Positions 7,783-14,601 of a DNA stretch of 27,968 nucleotides are shown here, in pieces. The DNA is from DATKCF01 sp035513345 (GTDB lineage: Bacteria > Gemmatimonadota > Gemmatimonadetes > Longimicrobiales > RSA9). Position 1 is the first letter of the stretch; each line of letters opens with the position of its first letter. The notes below the pieces were generated by a model that had not been told where the DNA came from, searched no databases, and saw only the letters and a program-made list of their open reading frames with translations. Location of the stretch: positions 1 to 27,968 of the forward strand of contig DATKCF010000166.1 in the NCBI GenBank assembly GCA_035513345.1. Direction: 5' to 3'. Made by a program: the position numbers and the translations under genes.

Positions 7783-8145
7783 TTGACCGACGGAAAGACC
7801 GGGGCGACGACGTCGCCTGAAGTGCCCGGCGCCGATCCCGCGACCGCGTCGCTCTGGGCAGCATTGCGTGAGGTTCGTGATCCCGAGCTGCCGGTCGGCC
7901 TGGTCGATCTCGGGCTGGTCTACGCGATCCGGCGTAAAGGCGGGACCGTGGCCGTCGACCTGACGTTCACGGCGACCGCGTGTCCGTGCATGGACTTCAT
8001 CCGCGACGATCTGCGGGACCGCCTGATGGCAGAGCCGGACGTGGAGGCGGTCGAGATCAACGTCGTCTGGGACCCACCGTGGACTGTGGATCGGATGACG
8101 GCCGAGGGACGTGCAGCGCTGCGCCGCTGCGGCGTGGCGGCCTGA
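7783..8145 (+). CDS. DUF59/MIP18 protein equal to the N-terminal half of PaaD
   Basis: The 120-residue protein is a single DUF59 (MIP18-like) domain of the type linked to iron-sulfur or metal-site assembly. Signatures are RDPELP at 32-37, VDLGLVY at 41-47, the TATACPCMDF loop with C67 and C69, and WDPPW at 96-100. In the enterobacterial pathway PaaD carries this domain followed by a C-terminal four-cysteine ribbon. Here the protein ends after the DUF59 domain, and the ribbon is a separate gene at 9180. The start is a TTG with GGGAG eight bases upstream. A 12-codon frame from 7748 ends with a TGA that overlaps this TTG. The likely job is maturation or stabilisation of the oxygenase metal centre. 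Confidence 0.87.
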   Translation: MTDGKTGATTSPEVPGADPATASLWAALREVRDPELPVGLVDLGLVYAIRRKGGTVAVDLTFTATACPCMDFIRDDLRDRLMAEPDVEAVEINVVWDPPWTVDRMTAEGRAALRRCGVAA

Positions 8146-8162
8146 GTGGAGCGCGTTGGCTG

Positions 8163-8390
8163 ATGGCCTACCAGACCGTTTACGAGATCTTCGCGCGCAA
8201 GAGCCGGGGCGAACCGCTGCGCCATATCGGCAACCTGAACGCGCCCGACGACGACCTGGCGAAGGTCTACGCGTACGAGACCTACGACGAGGAGAAGTGG
8301 TTCGACATGTGGATTGTCGCGCGCGACCGGTTCCACGAAGTCTTCAATCGCGGCGACGCGGACACCTCGTCCGCTGACGGGGGGGCGTGA
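8163..8390 (+). CDS. PaaB-like small oxygenase subunit
   Basis: The 75-residue protein matches the PaaB family, a small subunit that bridges PaaA-PaaC heterodimers. Family features are the opening YQTVYEIFARKSRGEPLRHI, the NLNAPDDDLAKVYA block and EEKWFDMWIVARD near residue 50. The length is somewhat short for PaaB, with only a short acidic, serine-rich tail. The ATG lies 11 bases after GGAG, a long spacing, and 17 bp after the DUF59 gene stop, so translation may depend on coupling. One base separates its stop from the GTG of the PaaC-like gene. Confidence 0.85.
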   Translation: MAYQTVYEIFARKSRGEPLRHIGNLNAPDDDLAKVYAYETYDEEKWFDMWIVARDRFHEVFNRGDADTSSADGGA

Positions 8391-8391
8391 G

Positions 8392-9180
8392 GTGGCGGAC
8401 GAGCTGAGCAGCGAAGTACGCGGTCCGGTCCGCGACCTGATTCTCGTGCTGGCCGATTCGAAGCGGCTGCTGGGTATGCGGTATGCCGGCTGGATCCTCG
8501 GCGCGCCCGAGCTGGAAGCGGGCATTGCGTGCGCCAGCATGGCGCAGGACGAGTGGGGCCACGGCCGCCTGCTGTACGCGCTGCTGAAGGATTTCGGCGA
8601 GGATGTCGACGAACTCGAGCACGGCCGTGAGCCGGGCGACTACGCGAACATCGAGGTCCTCGACAGTGCGCCCGGCACCTGGCACGATCTCGTCGCGTGC
8701 AATGCTCTCGTCGATGGCGCACTCTCCGTTCAGTTCGAAGCGTTCAGTGGTTCGTCATACCCGATGCTGCGGCAGCGGGTGGAGAAGCTTCTCGACGAGG
8801 AGCGGTTCCACGCGGCGCACGGTGCGGCCTGGCTCAGGCGCCTCGCAGCCGGTGGCGACGACTCGCGATCGGCGATGGCGGACGCGATCGAACGCATTGC
8901 ACCGGCCGTGTTCCGCTGGTTCGGCCCGGATTCGGACCGATCGAAGGCACTGGTCGATTCGGGTGTCGCGGCCGCGGCGGGCAGCGAGTTGCGCAGACGG
9001 CTGGCCGAGCGCATGGCGCCGTTGCTGGCGAGCGCGTTCGATGGCTCGCCGGTCGGTCTGACCGAACCGGCGTTCGACGGCTTCAATGAAACGACTCGCC
9101 GCACCCGGCCGGACGGACCGGACGCGGCGACGATCCGGCAGGTCCGCGGCGACAAGAATCGCGCGTTCCTGATGGACTGA
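8392..9180 (+). CDS. PaaC-like non-catalytic or modified diiron subunit
   Basis: The 262-residue protein is homologous to the PaaA-like protein in the same operon and corresponds to PaaC. Aligned without gaps over the first two helices, it keeps E54-x-x-H57 (DEWGH), D108 and E137-x-x-H140 (EERFHAAHG), but has K24 where the PaaA-like protein has ligand E44. The site is therefore probably not a normal diiron centre, which fits the structural role known for PaaC. The GTG start directly follows the PaaB stop. The preceding bases are a G-run with no clear Shine-Dalgarno, so translational coupling is likely. Its own stop overlaps the next start as TGATG. The C-terminal 40 residues are charged and likely flexible. 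Confidence 0.87.
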   Translation: MADELSSEVRGPVRDLILVLADSKRLLGMRYAGWILGAPELEAGIACASMAQDEWGHGRLLYALLKDFGEDVDELEHGREPGDYANIEVLDSAPGTWHDLVACNALVDGALSVQFEAFSGSSYPMLRQRVEKLLDEERFHAAHGAAWLRRLAAGGDDSRSAMADAIERIAPAVFRWFGPDSDRSKALVDSGVAAAAGSELRRRLAERMAPLLASAFDGSPVGLTEPAFDGFNETTRRTRPDGPDAATIRQVRGDKNRAFLMD

Positions 9181-9377
9181 TGGCCGAGCAGCAGCACGAC
9201 GCCGCCGAGTTCGGCCTGCCCGAGCACCCTGCCTGCCCGTTCTGTGAGGGCACACAGACCCATCTGATGTCACCATTCGGACCGCAACTCTCCGTGGCCA
9301 CGTACTGGTGCCGCTCCTGTCACACCGCGTTCGAGTTCATGAAATGGACGGCGGGCCGGCCGTCCGCCGATCGCTGA
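9180..9377 (+). CDS. Small zinc-ribbon protein equal to the C-terminal half of PaaD
   Basis: The 65-residue protein has four cysteines in CPFC (C19, C22) and CRSC (C44, C47), with an SPFG motif between them and an FEFMKW tail. This is the pattern of the C-terminal ribbon of canonical PaaD (CPxC, SxFG, YxCxxC, FxxFK). Here it is a free-standing gene whose ATG overlaps the PaaC stop by one base. It likely works with the DUF59 protein, three genes upstream, in assembling the oxygenase. The match is by motif order from memory, not alignment. The zinc-ribbon fold itself is clear. Confidence 0.8.
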   Translation: MAEQQHDAAEFGLPEHPACPFCEGTQTHLMSPFGPQLSVATYWCRSCHTAFEFMKWTAGRPSADR

Positions 9378-9384
9378 ACGTCGA

Positions 9385-10032
9385 ATGCCATGCGACTGCT
9401 GCACGGTCGGGCTGAACGACATCTTTGGTGAGCGCGTCGCCCGCCACGAAGCCAGACGATTCAGACGAAGCGGTCTGCCCGTGCGGTCGCGCCGACTGCT
9501 CGACGCGATCGAGTCGGCGATCCCGCTGAAGGGCACGACCTCGCGCGAGGTCGGCGCCGGCGTGGGCGGTTTCACCATCACACTGCTCCGGCACGGCGTT
9601 GACAGAGCATCGATTGTCGACGCCGTCCCGGCATACGTCTCGGCCGCCCGCCGCATGGCCGATGAGTTCGGCGTGGCGGGCCAACTCGATATCGAGCTGG
9701 CCGATTACGTCGTCCGCGCGGCCGACCTGCCGGATGTCGATCTGGTCGTCATGGACCGCGTCGTCTGCTGCTATCCCGTCTGGCCAGACCTTCTCGCTGC
9801 CGCCGCAGCCGACGCACGCCGCGTGATCGCGCTGACCTACCCTCGCGATGCCGCCTGGGTACGCTTCGGCATCGGCGCGATCAACCTCCTTCAACGCATC
9901 CGCCGCCAGCCGTTCCGCGTCTTCGTTCATCCGCCCGCCGAGATGCAGCGGTTCCTGACCGATCGCGGCTTCCGGACCGCTGTCGCAGGCCACCGCGGTC
10001 CGTGGGAGGTCCTGATCGCCGTTCGTGCCTGA
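9385..10032 (+). CDS. Class I SAM-dependent methyltransferase, substrate unknown
   Basis: The 215-residue protein has methyltransferase motif I EVGAGVGGFT at 55-64, an acidic residue D79 after strand 2, and a VDLVVMDRVVCCYP block that fits motifs around strand 4. The N-terminus holds a compact cysteine cluster, CDCC, at 3-6. It follows the zinc-ribbon gene by 7 bp, so it is probably the last gene of the oxygenase operon. I do not recognise a specific subfamily and find no sign that it methylates a known intermediate of the pathway. It is convergent with the SDR gene, with no clear terminator in the 37-bp gap. Confidence 0.75.
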   Translation: MPCDCCTVGLNDIFGERVARHEARRFRRSGLPVRSRRLLDAIESAIPLKGTTSREVGAGVGGFTITLLRHGVDRASIVDAVPAYVSAARRMADEFGVAGQLDIELADYVVRAADLPDVDLVVMDRVVCCYPVWPDLLAAAAADARRVIALTYPRDAAWVRFGIGAINLLQRIRRQPFRVFVHPPAEMQRFLTDRGFRTAVAGHRGPWEVLIAVRA

Positions 10033-10069
10033 CCGACTCTTCGCGGTACCGCCTTCGCCCTCCCATGAC

Positions 10070-11038
10070 TCAGTCCAGAAAGTACTCGACCACCGATGGC
10101 AGTCCCTCGTCGAGCGAACGCGGGTTCCAGCCGAGCGTGCTGACGGTCGCGTCGTACGCGTGCACCCAGCGCAGGCCCGCCGAAACCGCGATCGATTCCC
10201 TGCTGATCGTGAAGCTCGCGCCGGTCGTGCGGGTCACGGTGTCGAGGAGTATGCCGGTGCCGAGCGCGAGCCAGGTCGGCATGCGCAGAGGCGGCGGCCG
10301 GCGGCCGGCCAGCCGCGCTACGCGGATCGCGAAGTCGTTGACGGTCGCGACCTCGCCGCCCAACACGAAATGTGCCGCGGCAGCGCCATGGTCGAGTGCG
10401 GCGACAATGCCGGCCGCAATGTCGTCGACATGTACGTACGAGTACCAGCTCGGCCGCATGAGCAGGCCGGGAACGCGCCCCCGAACGATGTCGTTCACGA
10501 ATCGGCCCGCCGGGCCCGTGTCGCCAGGGCCGTAGCCGAATGCCGGACTCACGATCGTGACCGGAGTGCCGGCTTTCGCGGCGGCGCGGGCCAGGCGGTG
10601 CGCGTCGGCCTTCGTCCTGTGATAGACCGACGGGTACGGCCCCTGCCACTCGCGGTCGGGGTCGCCCTCGCCGTTCGTCGCCGGTCCGAGAGCCGCAGTG
10701 CTCGACACGTACACGGCCACGGGCGTCCGGGCCTGTGCAACGGCGTCCAGGAATGCGCCGGTCCCGCCAACATTGACGCGCTCCATTTCCGTGGAATCGA
10801 CGACACCGATGTCGTACAGTGCGGCGATATGGATGGCGGCATCGGCGCGCTCGAGTCCGCGGGCCAGTGCGACAGGATCGGCGAGGTCGGCGATGATGAG
10901 GTCGGCGCCGGCGGCTTCGAGAGGACCCGTGTTCGACGATTCGCGGACCAGGCAGGCAAGCGTGTCGCCGCGGCCGGCGAGCAGGGCGGCGACGCGGCTG
11001 CCGATCAGCCCGGTCGCGCCCGTGAGGAAGACGTGCAA
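10070..11038 (-). CDS. Extended SDR, NAD(P)-dependent epimerase/dehydratase family
   Basis: The 322-residue protein has the nucleotide-binding motif TGATGLIG at 6-13, VSSTAALG around the catalytic serine at about 112-118, and the YHRTK pair Y139/K143. PAFGYGPGD and the YSYVHVDDIA block place it with the dihydroflavonol-reductase-like or hopanoid-associated-sugar-epimerase-like extended SDRs. The start is a TTG directly before the first beta-strand, 24 bases after the upstream stop. No Shine-Dalgarno is evident, so expression probably depends on coupling to the upstream gene. The substrate cannot be told. Confidence 0.85.
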   Translation of the reverse strand: MHVFLTGATGLIGSRVAALLAGRGDTLACLVRESSNTGPLEAAGADLIIADLADPVALARGLERADAAIHIAALYDIGVVDSTEMERVNVGGTGAFLDAVAQARTPVAVYVSSTAALGPATNGEGDPDREWQGPYPSVYHRTKADAHRLARAAAKAGTPVTIVSPAFGYGPGDTGPAGRFVNDIVRGRVPGLLMRPSWYSYVHVDDIAAGIVAALDHGAAAAHFVLGGEVATVNDFAIRVARLAGRRPPPLRMPTWLALGTGILLDTVTRTTGASFTISRESIAVSAGLRWVHAYDATVSTLGWNPRSLDEGLPSVVEYFLD

Positions 11039-11062
11039 GTCAGATCGCTGTCGGGCGTGCGA

Positions 11063-11401
11063 TCAATGCCCGGGCACGGCGAACCAGCCGATCCCGATCA
11101 GGGCCCGGCCCTCGCCCGCATCCTCGCCGGAAATGACGACGTCGAGTTCGCGCGTAGTATCCAGCCTCGACTGTGTCGCCCTGCCGCCCGTCGCACTGTG
11201 GCCGATGATCGTCACGATGCGTTCGTCGGCTGCGGGCGAAACGATCGTCAATGTCCGGCCCGGCGATAGCTCCTTCATCGACGGTGAACCGTCGACCAGC
11301 CTGAGGCGGAGCAGGTGACCACGCAGGGGCACCGCGAGCGAGTCCGAGACCCGGAACCGGAATGCGCCGCGTAAGGCGGCAGCTTTCTTCGTGTCAGCCA
11401 T
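11063..11401 (-). CDS. Small beta-barrel protein resembling a stand-alone EF-Tu domain II
   Basis: The 112-residue protein opens after a short charged tail with FRFRVSDSLAVPLRGHLLRL at 14-33 and ends with RALIGIGWFAVPGH at 99-112. This order of features recalls domain II of EF-Tu-like GTPases: F-V-D opening, a glycine turn, a conserved L-x-x-G region, and a closing block ending in a Pro-Gly. There is no GTPase domain. The start is the ATG at 11401 with AGGA about 12 bases upstream. The open frame continues further upstream but would cross the divergent promoters. It forms an operon with the SDR and diverges from the cold-shock gene. The domain assignment is pattern-based and moderately secure, and its function is unknown. 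Confidence 0.65.
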   Translation of the reverse strand: MADTKKAAALRGAFRFRVSDSLAVPLRGHLLRLRLVDGSPSMKELSPGRTLTIVSPAADERIVTIIGHSATGGRATQSRLDTTRELDVVISGEDAGEGRALIGIGWFAVPGH

Positions 11402-11473
11402 GCGAACCGTTCCTGCGGAGTGCGCGGTCGGCCGGTCCCGAGTGATACGCGGGTTCGACCGGATCGCGCGGAC

Positions 11474-11502
11474 AGGGTAGTGCGGGTCCCGGCCAGCGTC
11501 AA
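11474..11502 (-). promoter_or_regulatory. Promoter of the EF-Tu-domain-like/SDR operon
   Basis: On the minus strand TTGACG (11497-11502) is followed after exactly 17 bp by TACCCT (11474-11479). Transcription would start near 11467, about 65 bases before the start codon. Its -35 lies only 7 bp from that of the plus-strand promoter. Confidence 0.6.
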
Positions 11503-11509
11503 ATCGTCC

Positions 11510-11538
11510 TTGACTTGTGTTGGACTGCGGACTAGCTT
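11510..11538 (+). promoter_or_regulatory. Promoter of the cold-shock gene
   Basis: TTGACT (11510-11515), a 17-bp spacer, then TAGCTT (11533-11538). Transcription would start near 11545, leaving a leader of about 138 nt before the ATG. It is back-to-back with the minus-strand promoter. Confidence 0.6.
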
Positions 11539-11601
11539 CGACCCCGGTTTCACTGTTCCGGACGAGCACCATTCTGGCACCTGTGTCTGCACCTACTCGA
11601 T

Positions 11602-11644
11602 CGAGGGATCCGCGGTAAACATCGCGGGCGTCCCTCGTTTTTTT
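11602..11644 (+). terminator. Intrinsic terminator in the cold-shock leader (possible attenuator)
   Basis: CGAGGGA (11602-11608) pairs with TCCCTCG (11631-11637), and an inner CCGCG (11610-11614) pairs with CGCGG (11623-11627). Seven T (11638-11644) follow. It is the strongest intrinsic terminator in the window and lies between the promoter and the start codon of the cold-shock gene. It therefore must be read through, or regulated, for that gene to be expressed from that promoter. Confidence 0.8.
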
Positions 11645-11668
11645 CAGCCCAGTCAAACCATTCACACC

Positions 11669-11674
11669 AAGGAG
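11669..11674 (+). promoter_or_regulatory. Strong ribosome binding site of the cold-shock gene
   Basis: AAGGAG, eight bases before the ATG at 11683. It fixes the start and lies 24 bases after the terminator T-tract. Confidence 0.75.
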
Positions 11675-11682
11675 TTCGGGCG

Positions 11683-12006
11683 ATGGCTCGTGTCAACGGC
11701 ACCGTAAAGTGGTTCTCGCAGGAGAAGGGGTACGGATTCCTCCAGCGGGAGGGTGCGGCGGACGTGTTCGTCCACTACAGCTCGATCGATGGCAGCGGTT
11801 TCAAGGTGCTGTATGAAGGCGAGCCGGTGGAGTTCGATGTAATCGAGGAAGCGAAGGGCCCGAAGGCGGCCAACGTCGTGCGGCTGAACCCGCCGGCGGC
11901 GCCGCCGCGTTCGCCTCGGCCCGGATCGAGCGGCCCGCCGCGTGGCGATCGTCCTGACGGCCCGCGGGGTGGAAGCGGCGGCTTCAATCGTCGCGACGAC
12001 TATTAG
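11683..12006 (+). CDS. CspA-family cold-shock protein with RG-rich tail
   Basis: The 107-residue protein has a complete cold-shock domain at 1-68, with RNP1 KGYGFL at 15-20 and RNP2 DVFVHYS at 27-33. It should bind single-stranded RNA and DNA and act as an RNA chaperone. Canonical Csp proteins are about 67-70 residues. Here a 38-residue tail rich in Pro, Gly, Arg and Ser follows, and it is likely disordered and able to add nonspecific RNA binding. The start is fixed by AAGGAG. The 138-nt leader with a strong terminator suggests control by attenuation or antitermination. A dispersed palindrome begins right at the stop codon. Confidence 0.95.
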   Translation: MARVNGTVKWFSQEKGYGFLQREGAADVFVHYSSIDGSGFKVLYEGEPVEFDVIEEAKGPKAANVVRLNPPAAPPRSPRPGSSGPPRGDRPDGPRGGSGGFNRRDDY

Positions 12007-12007
12007 T

Positions 12008-12058
12008 GGCTCGTCACTGAAGTCTGTTGGCATTCGATGCTCAACACACTTCGGAGAC
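12008..12058. repeat. Palindromic dispersed repeat, copy 2
   Basis: This stretch matches the reverse complement of the palindrome at 664-716 over about 50 bases, with only a few substitutions and one 1-base gap. The hairpin is less perfect here: GTCACTGAAGT pairs with ACTTCGGAGAC, and TGTTG pairs with CAACA. It lies just downstream of the cold-shock stop codon. Confidence 0.75.
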
Positions 12059-12136
12059 TGGCCAGCAGCCTCGGGCTGAAAGATCCATGGCGCCCGCGGG
12101 CCGGCAACGGTCGCCGCGGGCGTCGTGCATCGGAGC

Positions 12137-12165
12137 TTGACCGCGGCTCGAGCCCGGGGCAAAAC
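12137..12165 (+). promoter_or_regulatory. Candidate promoter giving a leaderless decarboxylase mRNA
   Basis: TTGACC (12137-12142), a 17-bp spacer, then CAAAAC (12160-12165). Initiation 6-8 bases downstream would fall at the ATG at 12174, and no Shine-Dalgarno is present. The -10 is weak. Confidence 0.35.
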
Positions 12166-12173
12166 TGCTCGCC

Positions 12174-13658
12174 ATGACGGAACGGAATGAACTGGAGCTG
12201 GACGCGGAGACGATGCGGCGGCTCGGGTACCGGGTGGTCGATCTGCTGGTCGAACGGTTGGCGAATCTCGATGGTTCGCCTGCCTGGCGAGCGGGCGATC
12301 GGGCCGAACTCGAGCGCGCGCTGCGACGGCCGCCGCCTGATTCGCCGGTCGACTTCGACGTCATCCTCGAATCACTGGCCCGCGATGCGCTGCCGCACGG
12401 CGGCAGCGTAGACCATCCTCGATTCTTCGGGTTCGTGCCTGGCTCGCCGACGTGGCCGGGCATTCTGGGCGACCTGATCGCCGCCGGCTACAACGTATTC
12501 CAGGGCTCGTGGCTGGGCGGGTCGGGCGCCAGTGAGATCGAGTTGATCGTGCTCGACTGGTTCAAGGGCTGGGTCGGCTACCCCGACGACGCGAGCGGAC
12601 TGTTCACGTCCGGCGGATCGGCGGCGAACCTGACGGCGATCGCGCTGGCCAGGCAGCTCCGGTTTGGCGGGCATGATGACCGTGCCGTCATCTACATGTC
12701 GACCGAGAGCCATTCCTCATGCGACCGCGCGGCCCGGATCCTCGGGTTCCGGCCCGACCGGGTCCGGCGTCTTCCAGTCGATGACGCGTTCCGCCTCGAC
12801 CTGGACGCGTTCCGCCACGCGGTCGCGGCCGATCGGGCGGCCGGCCTCGAGCCGTTCTTCGCGATCGCGAACGGCGGCGCCACCAGCACGGGCGCGATCG
12901 ATCCGCTTCGCGGTCTGTCGAAGTTGTGCGCCCGGGAGCAGGTATGGCTGCACGTCGACGCCGCGTATGGCGGCTTTGCCGTGCTGACCGACCGTGGCCT
13001 CTCCGCGCTCGACGGACTCGGGCTTGCCGACTCGATGACGCTCGACCCGCACAAGTGGCTGTACCAGCCGTTCGAAGCCGGTTGCCTGCTCGTCCGCAAC
13101 GGGCCGGACCTCGAGCGCGCGTTCCGTGTCCTGCCCGACTACCTTCAGGATGCGGCCATCGCCGAGGGCGACAACCGCGAACAACCCGTCAATTTCATGG
13201 ACCGCGGCATCCAGCTGACGCGATCGGCCCGCGCGATCAAGGTCTGGATCTCGCTCCAGTATTTCGGCGTCGATGCGTTCCGCGCCACGATCGACCGCAC
13301 AATCGACCTCGCGGCGTTTGCGGAGCAACGGCTGCGCGCGTCCGGACGGTTCGAGATCCTGAGCCCGGCCACGCTCGGTGTCGTCTGCTTCCGCCGCATC
13401 GATGATGATGGCGGCCGCGTTCGCGACGAGGCCAGACTGGATGCGATCAACGCGCAGTTGCTGCGCCGGTTGTGCGACAGCGGTTTCGCGCTCATGTCGT
13501 CGACGCGCGTGCGGAACCGGTATTCGCTGCGCTTCTGCATCCTCGGCCACCGGACCCGCCGGGCGGACGTGGAGCGGACGATCGAGTGGCTCGAGAACTC
13601 GCCTGTCACGACCTTGCCGGAGGCCGGCGGGGTTGGACCGGTACCTGCATCCGGCTAA
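12174..13658 (+). CDS. Group II PLP-dependent decarboxylase (aromatic amino acid decarboxylase-like)
   Basis: The 494-residue protein is a fold-type I PLP enzyme. K294 in LDPHKW forms the Schiff base, D262 in HVDAAYGG contacts the pyridine nitrogen, H180 stacks on the ring, and TSGGSAAN at 145-152 binds phosphate. The N-terminal block with DHPRFFGFVPGSPT matches the aromatic-L-amino-acid/tyrosine decarboxylase group, which converts amino acids to amines. Substrate choice (aromatic amino acids, DOPA or glutamate-like) cannot be decided here. The length is normal. The start has no Shine-Dalgarno, and the promoter position suggests a leaderless transcript. It stands alone. Its 3' end overlaps the promoter of the next gene. 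Confidence 0.9.
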   Translation: MTERNELELDAETMRRLGYRVVDLLVERLANLDGSPAWRAGDRAELERALRRPPPDSPVDFDVILESLARDALPHGGSVDHPRFFGFVPGSPTWPGILGDLIAAGYNVFQGSWLGGSGASEIELIVLDWFKGWVGYPDDASGLFTSGGSAANLTAIALARQLRFGGHDDRAVIYMSTESHSSCDRAARILGFRPDRVRRLPVDDAFRLDLDAFRHAVAADRAAGLEPFFAIANGGATSTGAIDPLRGLSKLCAREQVWLHVDAAYGGFAVLTDRGLSALDGLGLADSMTLDPHKWLYQPFEAGCLLVRNGPDLERAFRVLPDYLQDAAIAEGDNREQPVNFMDRGIQLTRSARAIKVWISLQYFGVDAFRATIDRTIDLAAFAEQRLRASGRFEILSPATLGVVCFRRIDDDGGRVRDEARLDAINAQLLRRLCDSGFALMSSTRVRNRYSLRFCILGHRTRRADVERTIEWLENSPVTTLPEAGGVGPVPASG

Positions 13659-13661
13659 TGT
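13633..13661 (+). promoter_or_regulatory. Promoter of the YggX-like/hydrolase pair
   Basis: TTGGAC (13633-13638), a 17-bp spacer, then TAATGT (13656-13661). The -10 contains the TAA stop of the decarboxylase gene. The leader would be about 30 bases and carries GGAGGGGG. Confidence 0.5.
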
Positions 13662-13699
13662 ATCGGTCATGACAATACCAACCCGGAGGGGGTAGAGAA

Positions 13700-13978
13700 A
13701 TGGCCGAAATCACGTGCTCGCGCTGCGGCCGACCCGGTGAGCAGCTCGACCGGGCCCCGCTGCGCAACGAGCTGGGCGAGCGCGTTCTGGCTTCGATCTG
13801 CCGGGCCTGCTGGAGTGAGTGGCTACAGTACCAGACTGCACTCATCAATCACAACGGGCTCGACGTCCGCGACAAGCCGGCGCGCGAGTTCCTGACCGCC
13901 AACATGGAGGCGTTCCTGTTCCGCGCCGGGAAGCCGGAAGAGATCGATACATCCCAGCAGGGCAAGATCAGCTGGTGA
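13700..13978 (+). CDS. YggX-like Fe(II)-trafficking/oxidative-damage protection protein
   Basis: The 92-residue protein matches the YggX family, small cytoplasmic proteins linked to iron handling and protection of Fe-S clusters. Family blocks are LRNELGERVL, WLQYQTALINHNGLDVRD and ANMEAFLF. Canonical YggX has one conserved N-terminal cysteine. This one has two CxxC pairs, CSRC (C6, C9) and CRAC (C34, C37), which could make a four-cysteine metal site. The start is well supported by GGAGGGGG seven bases upstream. The following hydrolase gene may start inside or just after its stop codon. Confidence 0.85.
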   Translation: MAEITCSRCGRPGEQLDRAPLRNELGERVLASICRACWSEWLQYQTALINHNGLDVRDKPAREFLTANMEAFLFRAGKPEEIDTSQQGKISW

Positions 13979-13992
13979 GTCCGAGAGACGGC

Positions 13993-14589
13993 ATGCGACA
14001 CCCCGTCCTGCTTCTGCCCGGCTGGAACGGCCGGGCCCGCGAGATGGCGAGGCTCGAAAGCTCCCTGATCGCGCACGGCTGGACCGACGACTGTGTCGAG
14101 GTCCTCCGGTTCCGCAACGTCTGGGGGAGCAACATCGAGCACGCCGTCGAGATAGCCGATGCGGTCGAGCGCCTGCGCTCACGCGGCCGGACCGACCGCG
14201 TCGATGTGGTCGCTCATTCGATGGGCGGGCTTGCGACCCGCTGGTACATGGCCAACGGGCCGACGCCCACACCCATCCGCCGTGCGGTCTTCATTGGCAC
14301 TCCCCACGCCGGCACGTGGCTGGCCTGGGTGGCCTGGGGCCGGGGCGGCAGGGAGATGCGGCCCGGCAGCCAGTTCCTCCGCCAGCTGGACGACGCCGGT
14401 ATCCCCGACGACGTCCGGACGTACACGATCCGCACCCACTTCGAGACCCGCGTCTGGCCCCCGCGCAACGCCATCCTCGACGGCGCGGATGATTTCCATG
14501 TGCCATTCACCACGCATCCCGGCCTGCTCCGCAACCGGACCGTCCTGCAACACGTCATCGATTGTCTGCATCACCCGATCACAGACTGA
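13993..14589 (+). CDS. Alpha/beta hydrolase, lipase/PGAP1-like
   Basis: The 198-residue protein has the oxyanion-hole stretch LLLPGWNG at 6-13, the nucleophile elbow AHSMGG with S76, an FIGTPHAG block at 100-107, candidate acids D166/D167 and the candidate histidine H175. This fits the lipase or PGAP1-like esterases. No signal peptide is seen. A GTG at 13975 overlapping the YggX-like stop (GTGA) is in frame and would add six residues. The ATG at 13993 is kept because it begins just before the first strand. It is probably co-transcribed with the YggX-like gene. The substrate is unknown. Confidence 0.82.
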   Translation: MRHPVLLLPGWNGRAREMARLESSLIAHGWTDDCVEVLRFRNVWGSNIEHAVEIADAVERLRSRGRTDRVDVVAHSMGGLATRWYMANGPTPTPIRRAVFIGTPHAGTWLAWVAWGRGGREMRPGSQFLRQLDDAGIPDDVRTYTIRTHFETRVWPPRNAILDGADDFHVPFTTHPGLLRNRTVLQHVIDCLHHPITD

Positions 14590-14601
14590 ATCGGCGTCGG
14601 A

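Noticed and set aside
10025..11269. A 414-codon plus-strand frame opposite the SDR and the barrel protein
   Set aside because: It is antisense to two genes with clear motifs. It crosses both of them and has no domain.
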